Shown here one piece after another: positions 8,913 to 21,187 of a DNA stretch of 64,000 nt (position 1 is the first letter of the stretch; every line of letters starts with the position of its first letter). The translations under genes were made by a program, and so were the position numbers. Source of the DNA: Immersiella caudata (taxonomy: Eukaryota; Ascomycota; Sordariomycetes; Sordariales; Lasiosphaeriaceae); the NCBI GenBank assembly GCA_030512335.1, contig JAULSU010000005.1, positions 1,798,001-1,862,000 of the forward strand, read 5' to 3'. The notes beneath the pieces were generated by a model. It saw nothing but the letters and a program-made list of their open reading frames with translations. It searched no databases and was not told the DNA's origin.

Positions 8913-10672
8913 ATGCCACGCATCTTCTTCCCCCCTCTCGCCTCCCCCAACCTAGACTCCCCCTCCACCATGATGTCTCCCTCGTCTCCCCTTCCCAACG
9001 GCATGAAAGGACACAGCGGCATGAGCACCAACGGCACTATGAAGTCTATTTCGTCGCCCATGAAGTACATCCCTCCACTTTGTGATGGCGCCTGCGGGAC
9101 GTTGCCTCGCTCGCAGCAGCATATGGGCGGGATGCTGCGGATGGAGATGATGGATACGATGAGGATGATGCCGGCCATGTGTTGGGCTGTGATGAGGCAG
9201 ATGAGGGGGATGGGGGTGGGTGATCTGCGAGATGTGGCGGTGCATGCGATGCTGGGGTGCATGGAGATGGGGATGATGGTGGCTTGTGTGCCGGTGGTGA
9301 TGATGATGCCGGGGGTGGTGGTGATGATGTGGATGGGATGTTGTGCGATGGTGGTGATGGGGATGTGTGCGATGGTGAATGGAAGGGAGATGATGTGTGT
9401 GTGCAGCGAGGGAGCGGAGGGCGTGGAGGATGAGAAGTGGATGTTTGTCGGGGGAATGGGCATGAGGTAAGTTGTCTGTTGACCTTGATGAAGATGAGGG
9501 ATGTTGCTGATACTGATACGGATAGTTCCCGGCGTTGTCACCGCGTCACGCTGCCCATGATGTTGCGGCTGTTCAACCGCCAGATGACTTGCATCTGCAC
9601 TCCGACCTACGGCCTGCCCTTCGACATGGTCATGATGATGCTACAGCGCTGCCTGCCTCTCCCCTCGCAGACGCGCCGCAACCTCTACGCGCAGATGCGC
9701 TCTGCCCTCCTCGACGACGCCATGCACCGTGTCGTCGTGCTCTGCCACAACCACAGCGCCATCACCGTCCCCCATACCGTCTCCGAGCTCTGCGCCGACC
9801 TCCCCCACGACAAGCTCCGCAAGCTCGAGATCTACACCTTCGGCTCCGCCGCTCCCGAGTTCATGACGCCCCTCGGCGAAGCCAACCTCGAGTCCGAACC
9901 CACCTCCCAGCCTTCCTCCCAACACCCCGCCGACATCATGTCCGCCTCCACCCCTCCCATTTCCCCTGACCGCAAGTCCGTCCACATCGAACACTTCGCC
10001 ATGTCGCACGACCCCTTCGCCCAGCTCGGCATCCTCCGCTCCGTCCACCGTGACATGGACGGCCGCATGTGCGGCGGCGTCTTCATCATGAACTCCTGCC
10101 CTCTCGCTCCCAGCAACACCCTCCGCAACATGTCCATGCCCACAATAATGTCCACCACCATGGAATCCTACCTCCACTCCCTCTTCCCCTCCCAAATCGC
10201 CACCATGGCCACCGGCTCTTCCTCCTCTTCCACTAGTAACGGCACTACCCGCTCCCTGCTAGACTACACAATGCACATGGACCACGACTGCGCCGAAAAG
10301 CGCGAAATCATCGCCATGACAAACTACCACTCGGCCTCTCACTCCCGCAGCTCCAAAACCGCCAAGCGTCTCAGCTGGACCGGCCTCGCAGCGGCCTCGG
10401 TCAACAGCGCCACGGCGCAAAAGGGCATGAACGGAGTGAGCGCGGGCATGATGGGGTTGGAGATGGCGCGGCGGGGGTGTAAAGATTACAATGGGCACAA
10501 GGGGAGGGAGGTTAGTTGGTTGGTTAGGTATGTTGGCGGTGCACCGACGGGGGTCGGGATGGGGATCGGGAACAATATGATGGGTGGCGTGGGAATGGGG
10601 ATTGGAATGGGGATTGGAATGGGGATTGGAATGGGGATGGAGGGGGGAGGGGCAGTGAGTCTGATGGGTTAA
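8913..10672 (+). CDS. Conserved ascomycete alpha/beta-hydrolase-like protein with Met-rich N-terminal half
   Basis: Two exons, 8913-9466 and 9526-10672; the 59-nt intron begins GTAAGT and ends GATAG. The spliced product is 566 residues. The N-terminal half (about residues 70-185) is extraordinarily rich in Met, Val and Gly and may be membrane-associated. The C-terminal half resembles an alpha/beta-hydrolase core: VVVLCHNHSAITVPH sits where a nucleophile elbow would be but lacks G-x-S-x-G; LEIYTFGSAAPEF and VEHFAMSHDPFAQLG follow, the last with a His/Asp set typical of a hydrolase C-terminus. A Ser-rich insertion and a GIGM tandem repeat end the protein. It is probably a non-canonical or inactive hydrolase. 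The start is the first ATG of the open frame; an upstream exon cannot be excluded. Confidence 0.7.
10592..10639 (+). repeat. 12-bp tandem repeat coding GIGM units
   Basis: GGAATGGGGATT is repeated four times (the last copy has one change), giving a Gly-Ile-Gly-Met run at the C-terminus of the hydrolase-like protein. Confidence 0.9.
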
Positions 10673-11876
10673 AGGGGAAAGAGGAAGAAAGGGAGGGTGA
10701 AGAGGAGGAGGTGAAAGATAAACCGAAGGAAAGATAAACCGAAGGAAAGAAAATTGAGAAGAAAGACGATGTGTGTCTTTTGATGGACGTTGATGATTAG
10801 GGTTGCGGCGTTGGCGGTTCAGTCGTGTATTGTCTCGATAAGGGATGAGGTTTCTTTCTGTCGGATGCGCGTTTGCTGTTTTCAGGTTGGGGAAGGCGGA
10901 TTTAGCTTTTCTTGTTCAAAAAGACCGTAAAATACAGATCCTGACTGCTCTGCGCTTGCTGGGCCCTCGAAGAAAAATGACCGATGCGGTCGCCGTCCTT
11001 GATGTCGACAAAGGTGATATTGATGCATCACCAGCAACCCTGGCGACAACCTCACGGCATTCCTCTTCGGGGCTGGATCGGGGTTCGTTCCTGCATGCTG
11101 CTGTCAGATGGGAGAGGGTGGTCAGACGGCCCGCCGAGATCTGTGGTGGGGTGACGAGAGCGGGGCAGGGCAGGGCATCGACGGTGATTGAGGGGTTGGC
11201 CTCGGTCAACCCCGCCAGGGAGACCGCACCGCAAAGCCAGGGATGGCGACATGTCTGTGATGACCGCACGAATGTGATGGCAACACGTCCGTGAGTATGT
11301 AAACAAAAGGAAGATGTTATTTCTCATCTACTTCGCGCATATATACGTCAGTCTGTTTATCAACACGCCTCTCTATGTCCAATCCCCTCCCTCGGCGTCC
11401 CCATGCTCTAACACCTTCAGCTCTCAACCCAAACTCCAGTCCATGCGTCACTCATGTATCTTCTACTCGCTCCATCCAGGTCTTCCTCACCTCCATAATC
11501 ACCCCATCCAGGTATTACAATAACACTATGATGCCCAATGTCCAGCCCGACTCACCGCGCCCGCTCCTCTGTAGCATGCCAATCTGTCCTCCAGGCCGCG
11601 ATGGTCCAAGAAAGTAGGTATAAATGCAAGGGTATAATAACGCCTTCCCACATGGTATGATAAGATGTGATATGTATGCGCCGCCAATGTTGTCTCTGAT
11701 GCTTGCCGCCGTCACATAATCGACGGTGAACCCCCACTGCGCTCATGCAAATGCGAGATGCCCTGCTCAAGCCATCGCCCGTCGTCTCGTCTGTCATGTA
11801 TCTTCGTCTCGATGTCGTCTACGTCCTCGTCAAATATTAGGTTGTAGATGCTTGTCGTAAATCTCGGGCAAGACAC
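10673..11876. other. Intergenic region with a 16-bp direct repeat
   Basis: GATAAACCGAAGGAAA occurs twice in tandem at 10717-10748, just after the hydrolase-like gene. The rest is probably convergent 3' UTRs; no supported gene. Confidence 0.5.
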
Positions 11877-12731
11877 TCAGCGTCTTGACACGCTGAACCA
11901 CCAGCCCTTGCGTCGCTTGCTGTCTCGCTTCTCCACATCTTCCTCACCCTCGTCCAGCTCCAACCGGTAGCGCACAACGCTGCCGCGGTCGTCCTCGAAA
12001 CCCACTCGTCTTTTGCTCTTGGGAACGAAGCAATCCGGCACGACATGCCGCATGACCCAGCCTCGGACGCCTCGGCTTGCAGCGTCGATGGCCGCATATT
12101 CCAGCCTCCTTGTCCGGTCACTGGTCCAGTAGTGCGTTGTTTGCGGTGGCGGCGGGTAAGTTTCGGCCCGCACTGGTGCAAAGCTGGACATCGACGCACG
12201 CCCTCGCTCGCTTCCGCCCAGGCCGGATACACCCTCGTCCAGGTCCGGCTCGGATGTGGTGAAGTGTGGGAAGTGGAAGAAGGCCAGCGGCTGCTGGGTG
12301 TTGGACTGGCGGGAGCGGCATGCCCGAGTCGGGGAGGCGGATAAACGACTGTGCCGCGGCATGTAGGAGACTGGTCCAGACCTGGACGATCGCTGTGTCG
12401 AAGGCCTCGTCCGGCGTCGTTTCGTGGAGGATGTTACCGAAACAGTTGAGGATCTCCTTTGCGATTGGGAGTCTCGCCGGTCGAGGGATTCGTATCCAGA
12501 GTCCTGCCGCCGCATCTCTTGGGCTCCCGGATGTTCCAGCTCTTTGGAGGTGCGAGCTGTTGGGACAGCCACCGACGTACTTGCTCGCGGCGCCTGACAC
12601 ACCGGAGGGCTGACCTTCGGCTCGGAGAGTTCAACATCTTGGAAGCTGTGGTAGGTGGCGTCGGACAGCGCCAAGCTCAGACGCGAGTCGGGCCGGTCCG
12701 GCGGCGAGACAGGTGCCAGATGGGTCGACAT
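11877..12731 (-). CDS. Conserved fungal Ser/Arg-rich protein, function unknown
   Basis: Intronless, 284 residues. The first 190 are low-complexity and rich in Ser, Arg, Thr and Pro (QDSGYESLDRRDSQSQRRSS), with many potential phosphorylation sites. The C-terminal 85 are ordered and carry the conserved-looking block THYWTSDRTRRLEYAAIDAA followed by SRGVRGWVMRHVVPDCFVP, then an acidic stretch and a basic end. Small ascomycete proteins with this kind of C-terminal block are widespread but uncharacterised. No membrane segment or signal peptide. The start is the first ATG; the gene is convergent with its upstream neighbour. Confidence 0.75.
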   Translation of the reverse strand: MSTHLAPVSPPDRPDSRLSLALSDATYHSFQDVELSEPKVSPPVCQAPRASTSVAVPTARTSKELEHPGAQEMRRQDSGYESLDRRDSQSQRRSSTVSVTSSTKRRRTRPSTQRSSRSGPVSYMPRHSRLSASPTRACRSRQSNTQQPLAFFHFPHFTTSEPDLDEGVSGLGGSERGRASMSSFAPVRAETYPPPPQTTHYWTSDRTRRLEYAAIDAASRGVRGWVMRHVVPDCFVPKSKRRVGFEDDRGSVVRYRLELDEGEEDVEKRDSKRRKGWWFSVSRR

Positions 12732-15700
12732 GATAAGTGGTTCAGGGCCGTTTTTGTGGACAATGACGAAGCATTACAACTTCCAAGCTCTCGGAGCGGA
12801 GCTGCCAGCGAGAGCCAAGAAAGGTGTTCGGGAACAGGAGAGGTGCCCAGCACTCTAAATCCTCAAAATCCTCGGTCTCGTTTGTTGATGAGTCGGATCA
12901 ACCGTTGCTGCAGCGAGGTTGCTGGTTATCGTCGAGTTTAAATTGCACGGCCGTGGAGAAGTTGCGGTCAGCGGGCGTCTTCCAGTCCAGACGATTCGGA
13001 CATAAACAACCGAACACGGACGGTGCGTGGGTTTTATTAAGATGCAAGATCCCCAGACCCTTGAACACCGCTTGGACGAGTGAGCGAATCGAGGGCCCCA
13101 ATTGAGACGTGGGTGCCCACCACGAGGCACCTCGCGATTGGCACGCTCGAGATCGTGGGCCAGTCCGGCAGGCGCCTGGTTTGCCGCGAATGCAGGTCGA
13201 TATGCAACCTTGGCCTTGACCGCAGCAACGATCCCGTCTGGGAAAGGGAAGAATGGCGGACTCCCTGACAGATGCAGGCCTGTGGAACAGCGCCCCGTTC
13301 GAACCCGGAAAGCTGAGGAGTGGTCCGAGACCGTCGTTCAGCAGGAGACGGATGATGGGACCGACAACGTGAAGATCCAGCAGAATCTCGCCAAAAACAC
13401 CAGAAATCCCTCGTTCTAGAAATTTTCCACCCGATCCGCCCAAGAATGCCCAATTGCAACGCCTCCCGAATGCACGCGTGCTAAAATTGTTGGGGCAGGT
13501 CGGGATGCTCGAATAGGCGGTCAGGTAGCTCACTGCACCGACGGTGGAGATAGCGGGGCAGCCAATCTTGACAGCATCAAACTCCGCCTTCAACCCCACG
13601 TAGGCGTTGTTCGGCTTGTTGCCAGGTGGGGATCCAAATTAAGTTGGAAAATGACTCGGAGAGGTCCAATTCGTGATGGATATCGCACCCGAAAATCGTC
13701 CAAGGCAGGGAGAGATTCGGCGAGCGAGTGTGGGACCTAGCAACCACTTCACGCACCCTTATTAAATCACCAGCTGCTTTCCTATTTTCTCCTGGTTCGG
13801 AGTGGTGAAGTAAGAGGCGCAGGGGTTGTCTCGGGTTTCCTGTGCAAGCTAGCGCAATCCGATATCGCTCGTGACCGATGTTGCACCGTTTTAGGCCTGG
13901 GAATATTGAGCGGGAGGGGCCGCAGGAAGCAGTCTCCGGGGCCGACCGTGCAGCAAGCTGTGCCCGGCGCCACTGTTTCTTCTTCTCGAAAACCGGAGTT
14001 GGATATGCGCGCGAACAACGTGGGGAAGACGAGATGGTCAAACGGGTATTGACGGAGGTGAGGGAACGAAAGGAGCATCCGAACCAACGAGTTGAGGCAG
14101 GCAGCAGATAAAAGCTATTTCAGTCAATCATATGAAACCGAAGCGTGTGCATCCTGCCAACTCCATTCCAGACAAAACATCAGCCATTCGGCTGGCTGTA
14201 TCCAGCTCAGGTGGCACTCTGGTGAAGCATGTGTTGCCCGACCTCCCCGTTGCCAGACGCGGGCGCTGCGCTTTCACATGCTTCACAACGGCCGTTCCAA
14301 CTCGTCCTTGCACTGAGCGGCACGCTGTGCTGTCAACTGGTTATTAACCTGGAGCCTGATCTGCCGTCCCAATCACTACGCAAGCAGCACCCTCCGCGCT
14401 GAAACGTTGGACGAGCTTCGGGTGGAAATCTAGCTGGCCCTTCCGCTCTGGGTGTTGGGTCTGGGCAGCCAATCACAGGGGGTGTTGACCCTCCAATCCT
14501 CGGCAGTCCAATTGGGTGCCGGCCTGGCTCGCAGGTGACGACGAGAGCCTGTGCTTTTTTAGGGTCCGCGCCGGAGCGCTAACGAAGCTGGGCAACGCGA
14601 CGCTGATCACCTGGTCACAGCCATCACCGTGATTTCCTTTTGCGGATCAGCATTCGTCAAAATGACGCCGGCGGCTGTCGAATTTTTGTAAGTCCGAGAT
14701 GTGCGGCTGGACTCACTGACGTCGGTTCGAGGCGTCGGAGAATCTCCACTGCCGACAAACGGCACGTTCAAGGACGGTGACATTGTCGATGCGGTTGACA
14801 AAGAAACCCAGAAACGCGGATATTACAAGAAAACCTTTCGCTGCAATTGGAGAGGTGACATCCCGAGGCACACGACCCGCCGTAGGCTGAGACATTCGAC
14901 ACGCGACAACAGCAGAGCCTCGGTCTCAGCTGCTCACCGTCTTCACGTCAACCATCCTGTCGCCAAATGGGTACAGGTTTCGCTGCTCTTCGTTCCATAC
15001 GATGCAATATCGGTCACAGCGGAGGACGTCTTCAGGTCTCCAGTTTCGACAACAACATATTGGATAGGAAAATGGGTATCACCATTGCGCGCGATGACAG
15101 CCGCTCAATCCCCTGGCGAGTTGAGGTGTTGATAGAGTTCTTGACTGGGGCACAAGCACCTTAGCTTTCCCTTGATCTGTATGACTGGGCTTCCCGAATC
15201 TTGTGGCTTTCTTAAGGTCGAGTATGCTCGTTTTTCGCTGGCGACGGGGAACGTCATCGGATTTGGCGGCTTTCTTCCGGAGTCCTTTCCGACGTTGGCG
15301 GCACGCGAAGCTGTCACGGAGTGACGGCCACATACATCAGTTCCCAACGCTCAAATCACATCTCAACCGCTGATTTGCTGTGTTTCATCACGGCCGCGCG
15401 AGGCGGCCGCCCGGGTGTTGGAAGTTGTCGCTCCCACCGCCCAATGCATTGTTCCTCCCCGGCACTCCAGCCTGCTCCTTGGGCCCCGAAACTCTTTGGG
15501 CCTACTTGGGGCAAACGCTTGGAATGAAAGGCATTGTTTCCTTTGCCGTCTTTGTTGAGAATATAGAGAGATCCTAGCAGTAGTTACCGCGCCTCCGGTT
15601 TCTTTGTCTCCTTGTTCCCGCAAGGCGGTCTCAGAGAGAGAGGCTTCGTCAATATAAACACCCAGACGCTCAACATCCCCTAGCTCTTTCCCGAAGAGCC

Positions 15701-15838
15701 TCTACCGCCCGTCAATCCCCCTTGTGTCACTGTCGCTTGAAATCGGTCTTCTTAGGATTGGAAGTAAAGAGATATAAAGATGCGAGTCGTTCCATCCGGT
15801 TTCTCGAAGAACTCTGTCGCGTGAACCAAGGCCTCAAG
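12732..15838. other. 3.1-kb intergenic region, no supported gene
   Basis: Several open frames up to 233 codons exist (for example 12898-13599 on the minus strand), but their products are low-information and rich in Arg, Ser, Cys and Pro, without recognisable motifs or matching splice signals. From about 15600 the sequence is C/T-rich, consistent with the leader of the next gene. No RNA gene seen. Confidence 0.45.
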
Positions 15839-16927
15839 ATGGCGGCCTTCTTGCTTGTTCAAAATACCTACAAGATGGTCATGGGACAAGAGAAGGTAAT
15901 CGCACAACAGCAAGGCACTATCCGCTTTCTCCACGAAGCTGACACACTCATAGACGTCGAGCAAGCCACTGGTGTCTCCATGAACGACGAACACACACAG
16001 CTCTCGGCATCCCGGTTCATTTTGGAAAACTTGAAGACTCGTCTCAGCGGGGCCATCACATTGTGGCGCGCCACCGAGCCTGAAGTTGACGGGCAGCTTT
16101 GGATCGAATCCTCAGCAGCATCTTCCTCGGAGTTCGGCGAAAAATATTCAGAAGATAAGATGCGCCGCTCAAAGTCAGATCCCTCCATTTCCCACAGCAT
16201 GCGCAATGCAGCGGTGGGCAACGCCGCCCGCTGGAACACACACTGGACTGACCGGCTGGCGGGGCCGAGTGCTGACCCCCTCCAGTTGGTGATCGACCCG
16301 ACGCAGGTCATCCTCGACATAGAGGAAGTTGAAGATTCTCTAGAGAAGGCGCACCCTAAGCTCTTAGTTCTCCGGGAAGAGCTCGAGATCTTTTACTCGA
16401 ACAACCCCCTCGAGCACGTCCCTCGGCGGGAGGAGCAAGACGAGGGAGAGGACAACATCTTGGACGATACATGGTGGGTGCTGGAAGACCGCAATGGATT
16501 GAAGATGACTGAGAAATGTCAACTCAAGGGCGCGGCTCAAGCAGCGCTTCTCAACTGCCCATTCGTCCATCGGGTACCCGAAGACATCCATGGGGTATAC
16601 CTCCAGCCTGATCGTCCCTACAGATACAATCAGTACTAGGGTTCCTCGTGGGTGGATGAACAGTTCGACCCCGGTTTCTGGAGAAAGCAGCTCGAAGGCC
16701 GCGGGGATATCTGGGCGGATATGCCAACCCCTTCGGTGACCGAAAGCTTCAGGCGTGAGTGGGATACTGTGGAGGAGATCCTCTCGCCCAAGAGCCGCCC
16801 CCGCTGGGATCAATTCTCGAATTCATTCGCCAGCGTCGTTCGGCGTGAGCGGGAGAGGCTTGAGTCTGCTCCCTTGCCACAAGGGGGTACGGGGAACAAG
16901 AGGCCTCGTTTGGACTACTACAGGTAG
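15839..16927 (+). CDS. Orphan acidic protein, frame crosses an amber codon probably removed by a small intron
   Basis: From ATG 15839 the frame runs to a TAG at 16637-16639, then stays open in the same frame to TGA-less, well-formed coding text ending at 16927. A 45-nt candidate intron at 16595-16639 (donor GTATAC, CTGAT branch at 16608, acceptor CTAG whose last bases are the stop codon itself) would join EDIHG to GSSWVDEQFDPGFW in phase, giving 347 residues. Without it, the protein would be 266 residues. The sequence is helical and acidic (ILDIEEVEDSLEKAHPKLL) with a Trp-rich segment (DDTWWVLEDR) and no known domain. The frame is also open upstream to 15722 but has no ATG there, so an upstream exon is possible. 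Confidence 0.55.
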
Positions 16928-18161
16928 TTCTCTATCTGCGTGCGCCATAATTTGACATCTCTCTAGCTATGTGGGCCGCAGCCGGTCTGCAAATATACAT
17001 ATGACCACACTTCATCTAAACTGCTAGCTCCCTACTGTGATTATTTGGCAATCTATTGAATTGGCTGGCGTCAGCCTGCTTCTGAACCTATGAGTTGCTT
17101 ACCATGTCGTCAGACTCCCTTCCCAGGAGCACCCAGCACCGGAGCTGGAGTCAAGCAGAGAGGTCTCTATCGTTCCTATTGTTGTTGCCTTCGCTAAATC
17201 GACTAATGGTCTTGAAGGCAGCCCCGTAATTCATGAGACCACGACCCCGATTGAGACCCGCTTGTTGTTGTTCCGGAACATGAAGAACTATTCAAATCCA
17301 AAAGTACTTCGGCCATCGAATTCCATCCTTATCTCGAACTTTCATCTTTCGACTTTTTCTTTCTTCCAAATCCGGAGAAGATACAATTTTGCTGAAACTT
17401 GTCGAACAAACACACAACTTTGACAACCTGCCCACGGAAACAAGATGCCTTCCCACATCTGCCTGCCCGGTCCTGGCTTCAGGCGTTGGGCCAGCTCCTG
17501 ATTCAAAAACGCTCGGACCAAGTTGGCCAAAATCAGTGCTAGAATCTCTAGCAAGAACAGTGAGTTGGCTCTTTCCTCCTCGACGCTTTCATCTCATTTC
17601 TTTTTCTCTCCCCGACCCCATTCAATCTTCCACCAAACAACCCCACCTTTTTGTTTTTGGCCAGCCCTCGGTCTGCCAGAAGCCCGGTTGCCTCATTTCG
17701 TCCGCCTCTCCTCGTTCGCCACTTTCCTCTCTTCTACTAAACACCTTTTCCGAAATCCACCAGGACTTTCACCACCTCGGTTACTGTTTACTTTTCTAAC
17801 GGGCTGATCTCCAGCTTGCCGAAAGTACGAACCTGTCCAAACTTGCATTGGTACGTTATTTTTGAGTTTTCAGTTGGCTTTGCTCTTTCCTCGCGGCACT
17901 GTGGTTCTCGTCTCCCCTTTTGCCTCCAAAAACACACACCGCGTCCCTTCCCTCTCCGTTGGAAGATCCCCCTTTCTACAACGACTTTCAATCCTCAATT
18001 TTTTTTCTTTCTACAAAAATTTCGGACTCCACTTCCCTGCTTCCTGCAACAACCCGCCTCGCAGATTTTTTGTCTACCGTTCACCACTTCCTTTCCGATT
18101 TCTTTTTCCACCACCTGACTCCTCTCCTTCAGAGAAAAACAATACCGACAAGGACCGAAAC
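16928..18161. other. Promoter and long pyrimidine-rich leader of the BTB gene
   Basis: From about 17340 to 18160 the plus strand is strongly C/T-biased with TTTCTTT/CCTCT runs, the usual architecture of strong fungal promoters and 5' UTRs. GTGAGT near 17559 could be a 5'-UTR intron donor. The part before 17340 holds nothing recognisable. Confidence 0.5.
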
Positions 18162-20146
18162 ATGAGCACCGACTTGAAGAACTCCTCTCCCGTCGTTGAC
18201 GACGCGGCTGGCTCGATCAAGTCCTCTTCCTCGACGGAGAACTTGGTCGCCCCCACCAAGATTCGCTCCGACTCTGGCTTGACCTCGATGGAGAGCCCCG
18301 GAACCTTTGAGAACGGTCGTCTTTCGACTATCGCGGAGATTACCAGCGTTTCGGACGTAAGCTCTGACAAGAACTCCGTCAAGAGCGACTCGATTGAGCC
18401 CGAGGCCGCTCACGATGTTTCGGCGGATGCTGTCACTGCCGATGGCGCGAAGAGCGCTTTCAATTACTCCCAGGAGGAGAGCGAGCCGCAGAATGACGAC
18501 ACCGCCGGAAATGGCGATGCCACCCACAACCCAACCGAGCTCGTCGACCCGGCAGAGGCGGCTGCCACTACTCCCGACCAGGTCCACAGCACCAAGATCA
18601 GCGAGGTCTCTGACGTCAAGTCTGAGACCACCCTGAAGCTTGAGGCTAATGAGGACGATGGCTCTTGCGTGAGCTCCCGCCCGGTATCGCGTGCAGCTCA
18701 AGAATCCGAGGCAGAGGACATTTCCATCGCAGAGGAGTCGACGACGACTGTTCACTCTGAGACTGAGAATCCTCAGTCCTCGGAGAGAATTCAGGCTACC
18801 TCGTATCACATCGATGCAGACCTTTACGTCAAGGTCAGCGAGTCGGATAATACGGTCTGGTACAAGGTCTACTCTGCGCTCATTGCGGCCGCTTCCCCTG
18901 TGTGGCGCAAGATGATTTACGGAGGAGAATGCCCTCGCCCTGCACAGGGGAACTGGGTAATGGAGATGCTAACCCCAGAGGATGATGCCCACGGCTTGGA
19001 CATCATATTCTCTCTGATTCACTACAAGTTTCACGAGATCCCCGAGACTCTCAATATTGGTGAGATGTACGGACTCGCCCGTGCTGCCGAGAAGTACAAC
19101 TGCACTCACATCTTGATTCTCCACATGCACAAATGGCAAGTATCTTCTTTTCTAGCAATCAATCACTCTCTCTAGGCCTGAGCTGACATCGCGCGCGCAG
19201 GGTCCTTGACTTGGAGTGGGAGATGACTCAGAAGGACGACAAGGACAAGAATAAGAGCAAAGATAAAAAGAGCAAGGAAGACAAGAGCGATTACGACGAC
19301 AAGATGAGCGGCGAGGACGATAAGATACTGTTTCTCACATGGGTCTTCGGACTGGGTCGTTGGTTTTCCAAGGTTGTATCCCGTGTGGCGTATAAGGCGA
19401 CCATCAACGATGACGGAACACTCCTTGATGCGAGTGGCCAACCGTGGAAGGCACAGGGTCTCCCTAAGGGCATTCTAGGTGAGATTGATCCCTCCCGTAA
19501 GCGTGCTGCCCGAGCTAACTTTTCGCGCCTAGATGTCATCGCCGATGCTCGCTTGAAGGCCTTGAAGAAGGTCATTGCTTCAGTCAGTGGCCCGTACGAG
19601 CAGCTAATGGGTTCCGATGACGGCGTTCAGTTTTGCCGTGCCAAAGAAGCCCCTCAGCACACAAAGGAGCAGTGCCAGCTCCAACAGCTCGGTTCTTTGA
19701 TCAAAGGCCTGAAGGCCGCCGGCCTGGTTCCGTTCCCTGAGGCCGAGAACTACCACGGCAGCGTTCAGGATCTCGCGGCCAAATTTGAGGCCATCAAGGT
19801 CCGCCATTTCAAGCTGCCTGGTGCCAAGCCCCATCAGGATAGCCATGGAAGTTGCGGCATTCAGCATTCCCAGGCAATTGACGACGCCTTGTCTGGTGTT
19901 GTCCCGTTGACCGGATTCTTTGTCCAGGAGCTGAAGGACCGGGCTAAGCGTTGTGGTGCATATACCGAGCAGCTCTTTAACGAGCTAAAGGATATGGAGG
20001 AGCGAAATCCGAGCCCTATCCCGGAGGAGGACTTGCGTGAGGATGGAACTCACTATAAGCAACTTGAGGATTTCGGCACGACTCCGGATTACTACTCTGA
20101 GAGTTATGCAGGCGTGGTGATCAAAGTGGAGGATGTCGACGCCTAG
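18162..20146 (+). CDS. BTB/POZ-like domain protein with a GC-AG intron
   Basis: Exons are 18162-19135 and 19201-20146; 639 residues. The first 220 residues are acidic, Ser/Thr-rich and probably disordered. A BTB/POZ-type fold follows (IDADLYVKVSESDNTVWYKV, ALIAAASPVWRKMIYGG, then IGEMYGLARAAEKYNCTHIL), next a Lys/Asp-rich linker (KDDKDKNKSKDKKSKEDKS) and a helical C-terminus. Fungal BTB proteins of this kind are mostly uncharacterised; the fold mediates oligomerisation or Cul3 binding. The 65-nt intron starts GCAAGT rather than GT; only this donor joins HKW to VLDLEWEM in frame, and the nearby GTATCT donor would give a stop. The start ATG has a good context; the open frame upstream to 17862 lies in the pyrimidine-rich leader. 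Confidence 0.8.
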
Positions 20147-21187
20147 AGTGTCGCCCTGCCGTACCTGCATTTCGTGGATTCGACATGTTGATCAGAGAAA
20201 CGTTGTATTTGGGATTTGCAATGTCATACGGACATGCGGATCTGGTGCCCTATTTGGGTTTTACAAGTCCGGTTATTTGTGAGGGATCGCGGGAGGCTGG
20301 CGCACTACTCGCGAGAAGAAGATTGTTGAGACCAGAAGTAGATAGTCAGCCAGGAGAATTGAGATGACCCCAACGTCTAACCTGCGGCTGATTCTACCTT
20401 GCCAAGTGAACGATGATACCGGTATTGCCGTTGGCTGCCGTGCTACCCATGGAGACCTCCTATCAATAGGCAGGTAGAGCTTAAAGAAGAGTCGAGCGCA
20501 TTCTCGGCGATTCCGGCGTTCTCTCTACGGGGATGGTCCAATCTCCCAGCGACGGGTACAAGAAGGGGCCGGTGTGACGAAGTTCTAGACCATACCGTGC
20601 AAAGACCCGGGGACAGGGAGCTCTATCACGGTCATAGGATGGAATTCACCACATCGCGTTGGCAAAGAACAGGAGTCGAGCTCACGATTTTGCGGTCTAG
20701 CTCTGTGCTAGACAGGTCATCAAATCTCTCATCCTCAATCTTCAAAGTCTACAAGCAAACCTGGCCGAGGCGGAAAGCTTGCTCCGTAAGACAAAACGCA
20801 TGGCGAATGCGCTCATCCCGCTTCGTTCGTGCGACGCTACCCGTCCGATATGCAACCTAACCCAGCATGCGCCACGGGGTATCCTAAGGTACTGATTGCG
20901 ATGTCGTGCGTGCAGGGACGTGCTAGCGCTTGGGTTGGAAGGCGGCAGAAAAAATGGGAAGTGGGAAGATGCATGGTTTACGCGGGCGGGCAGGTCACAC
21001 GCCCTCTATGGTTCTGTCCCTTTCCGCGGGTTACACGGGGTGAGACAGGCGGTGATGGATGGATGGATAGATGGGCGGACGGGGAGTCTATATATATTGC
21101 TCGGTGGGCGCTGTGCTGTGGTGGCTGGTGTGTTTGAGCAGGTTAGGTTTGTTAGAGCCGAGCAAGTAACGAGCGAGAAAGAGAGAG
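20147..21187. other. Intergenic region, no supported gene
   Basis: This holds the 3' UTR of the BTB gene and the promoter of the next. GGATG-type simple sequence occurs at 21055-21075. Confidence 0.5.
21089..21098 (+). promoter_or_regulatory. TATA box
   Basis: TATATATATT lies about 90 bp upstream of the ATG at 21188. Confidence 0.45.

Noticed and set aside
8879..9541. 220-codon His/Ile-rich ORF antisense to the hydrolase-like gene
   Set aside because: It is the complement of GATG-rich coding sequence; the plus-strand reading joins exon 2 through a good intron.
12898..13599. 233-codon minus-strand ORF
   Set aside because: Rich in Arg, Cys, Gly and Ser, with no motif, no supporting splice or promoter signal and no recognisable homologue.
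17862..18161. N-terminal 100-codon extension of the BTB gene
   Set aside because: Translates the pyrimidine-rich leader (Phe/Pro/Ser-rich); the ATG at 18162 has a better context and begins credible protein.
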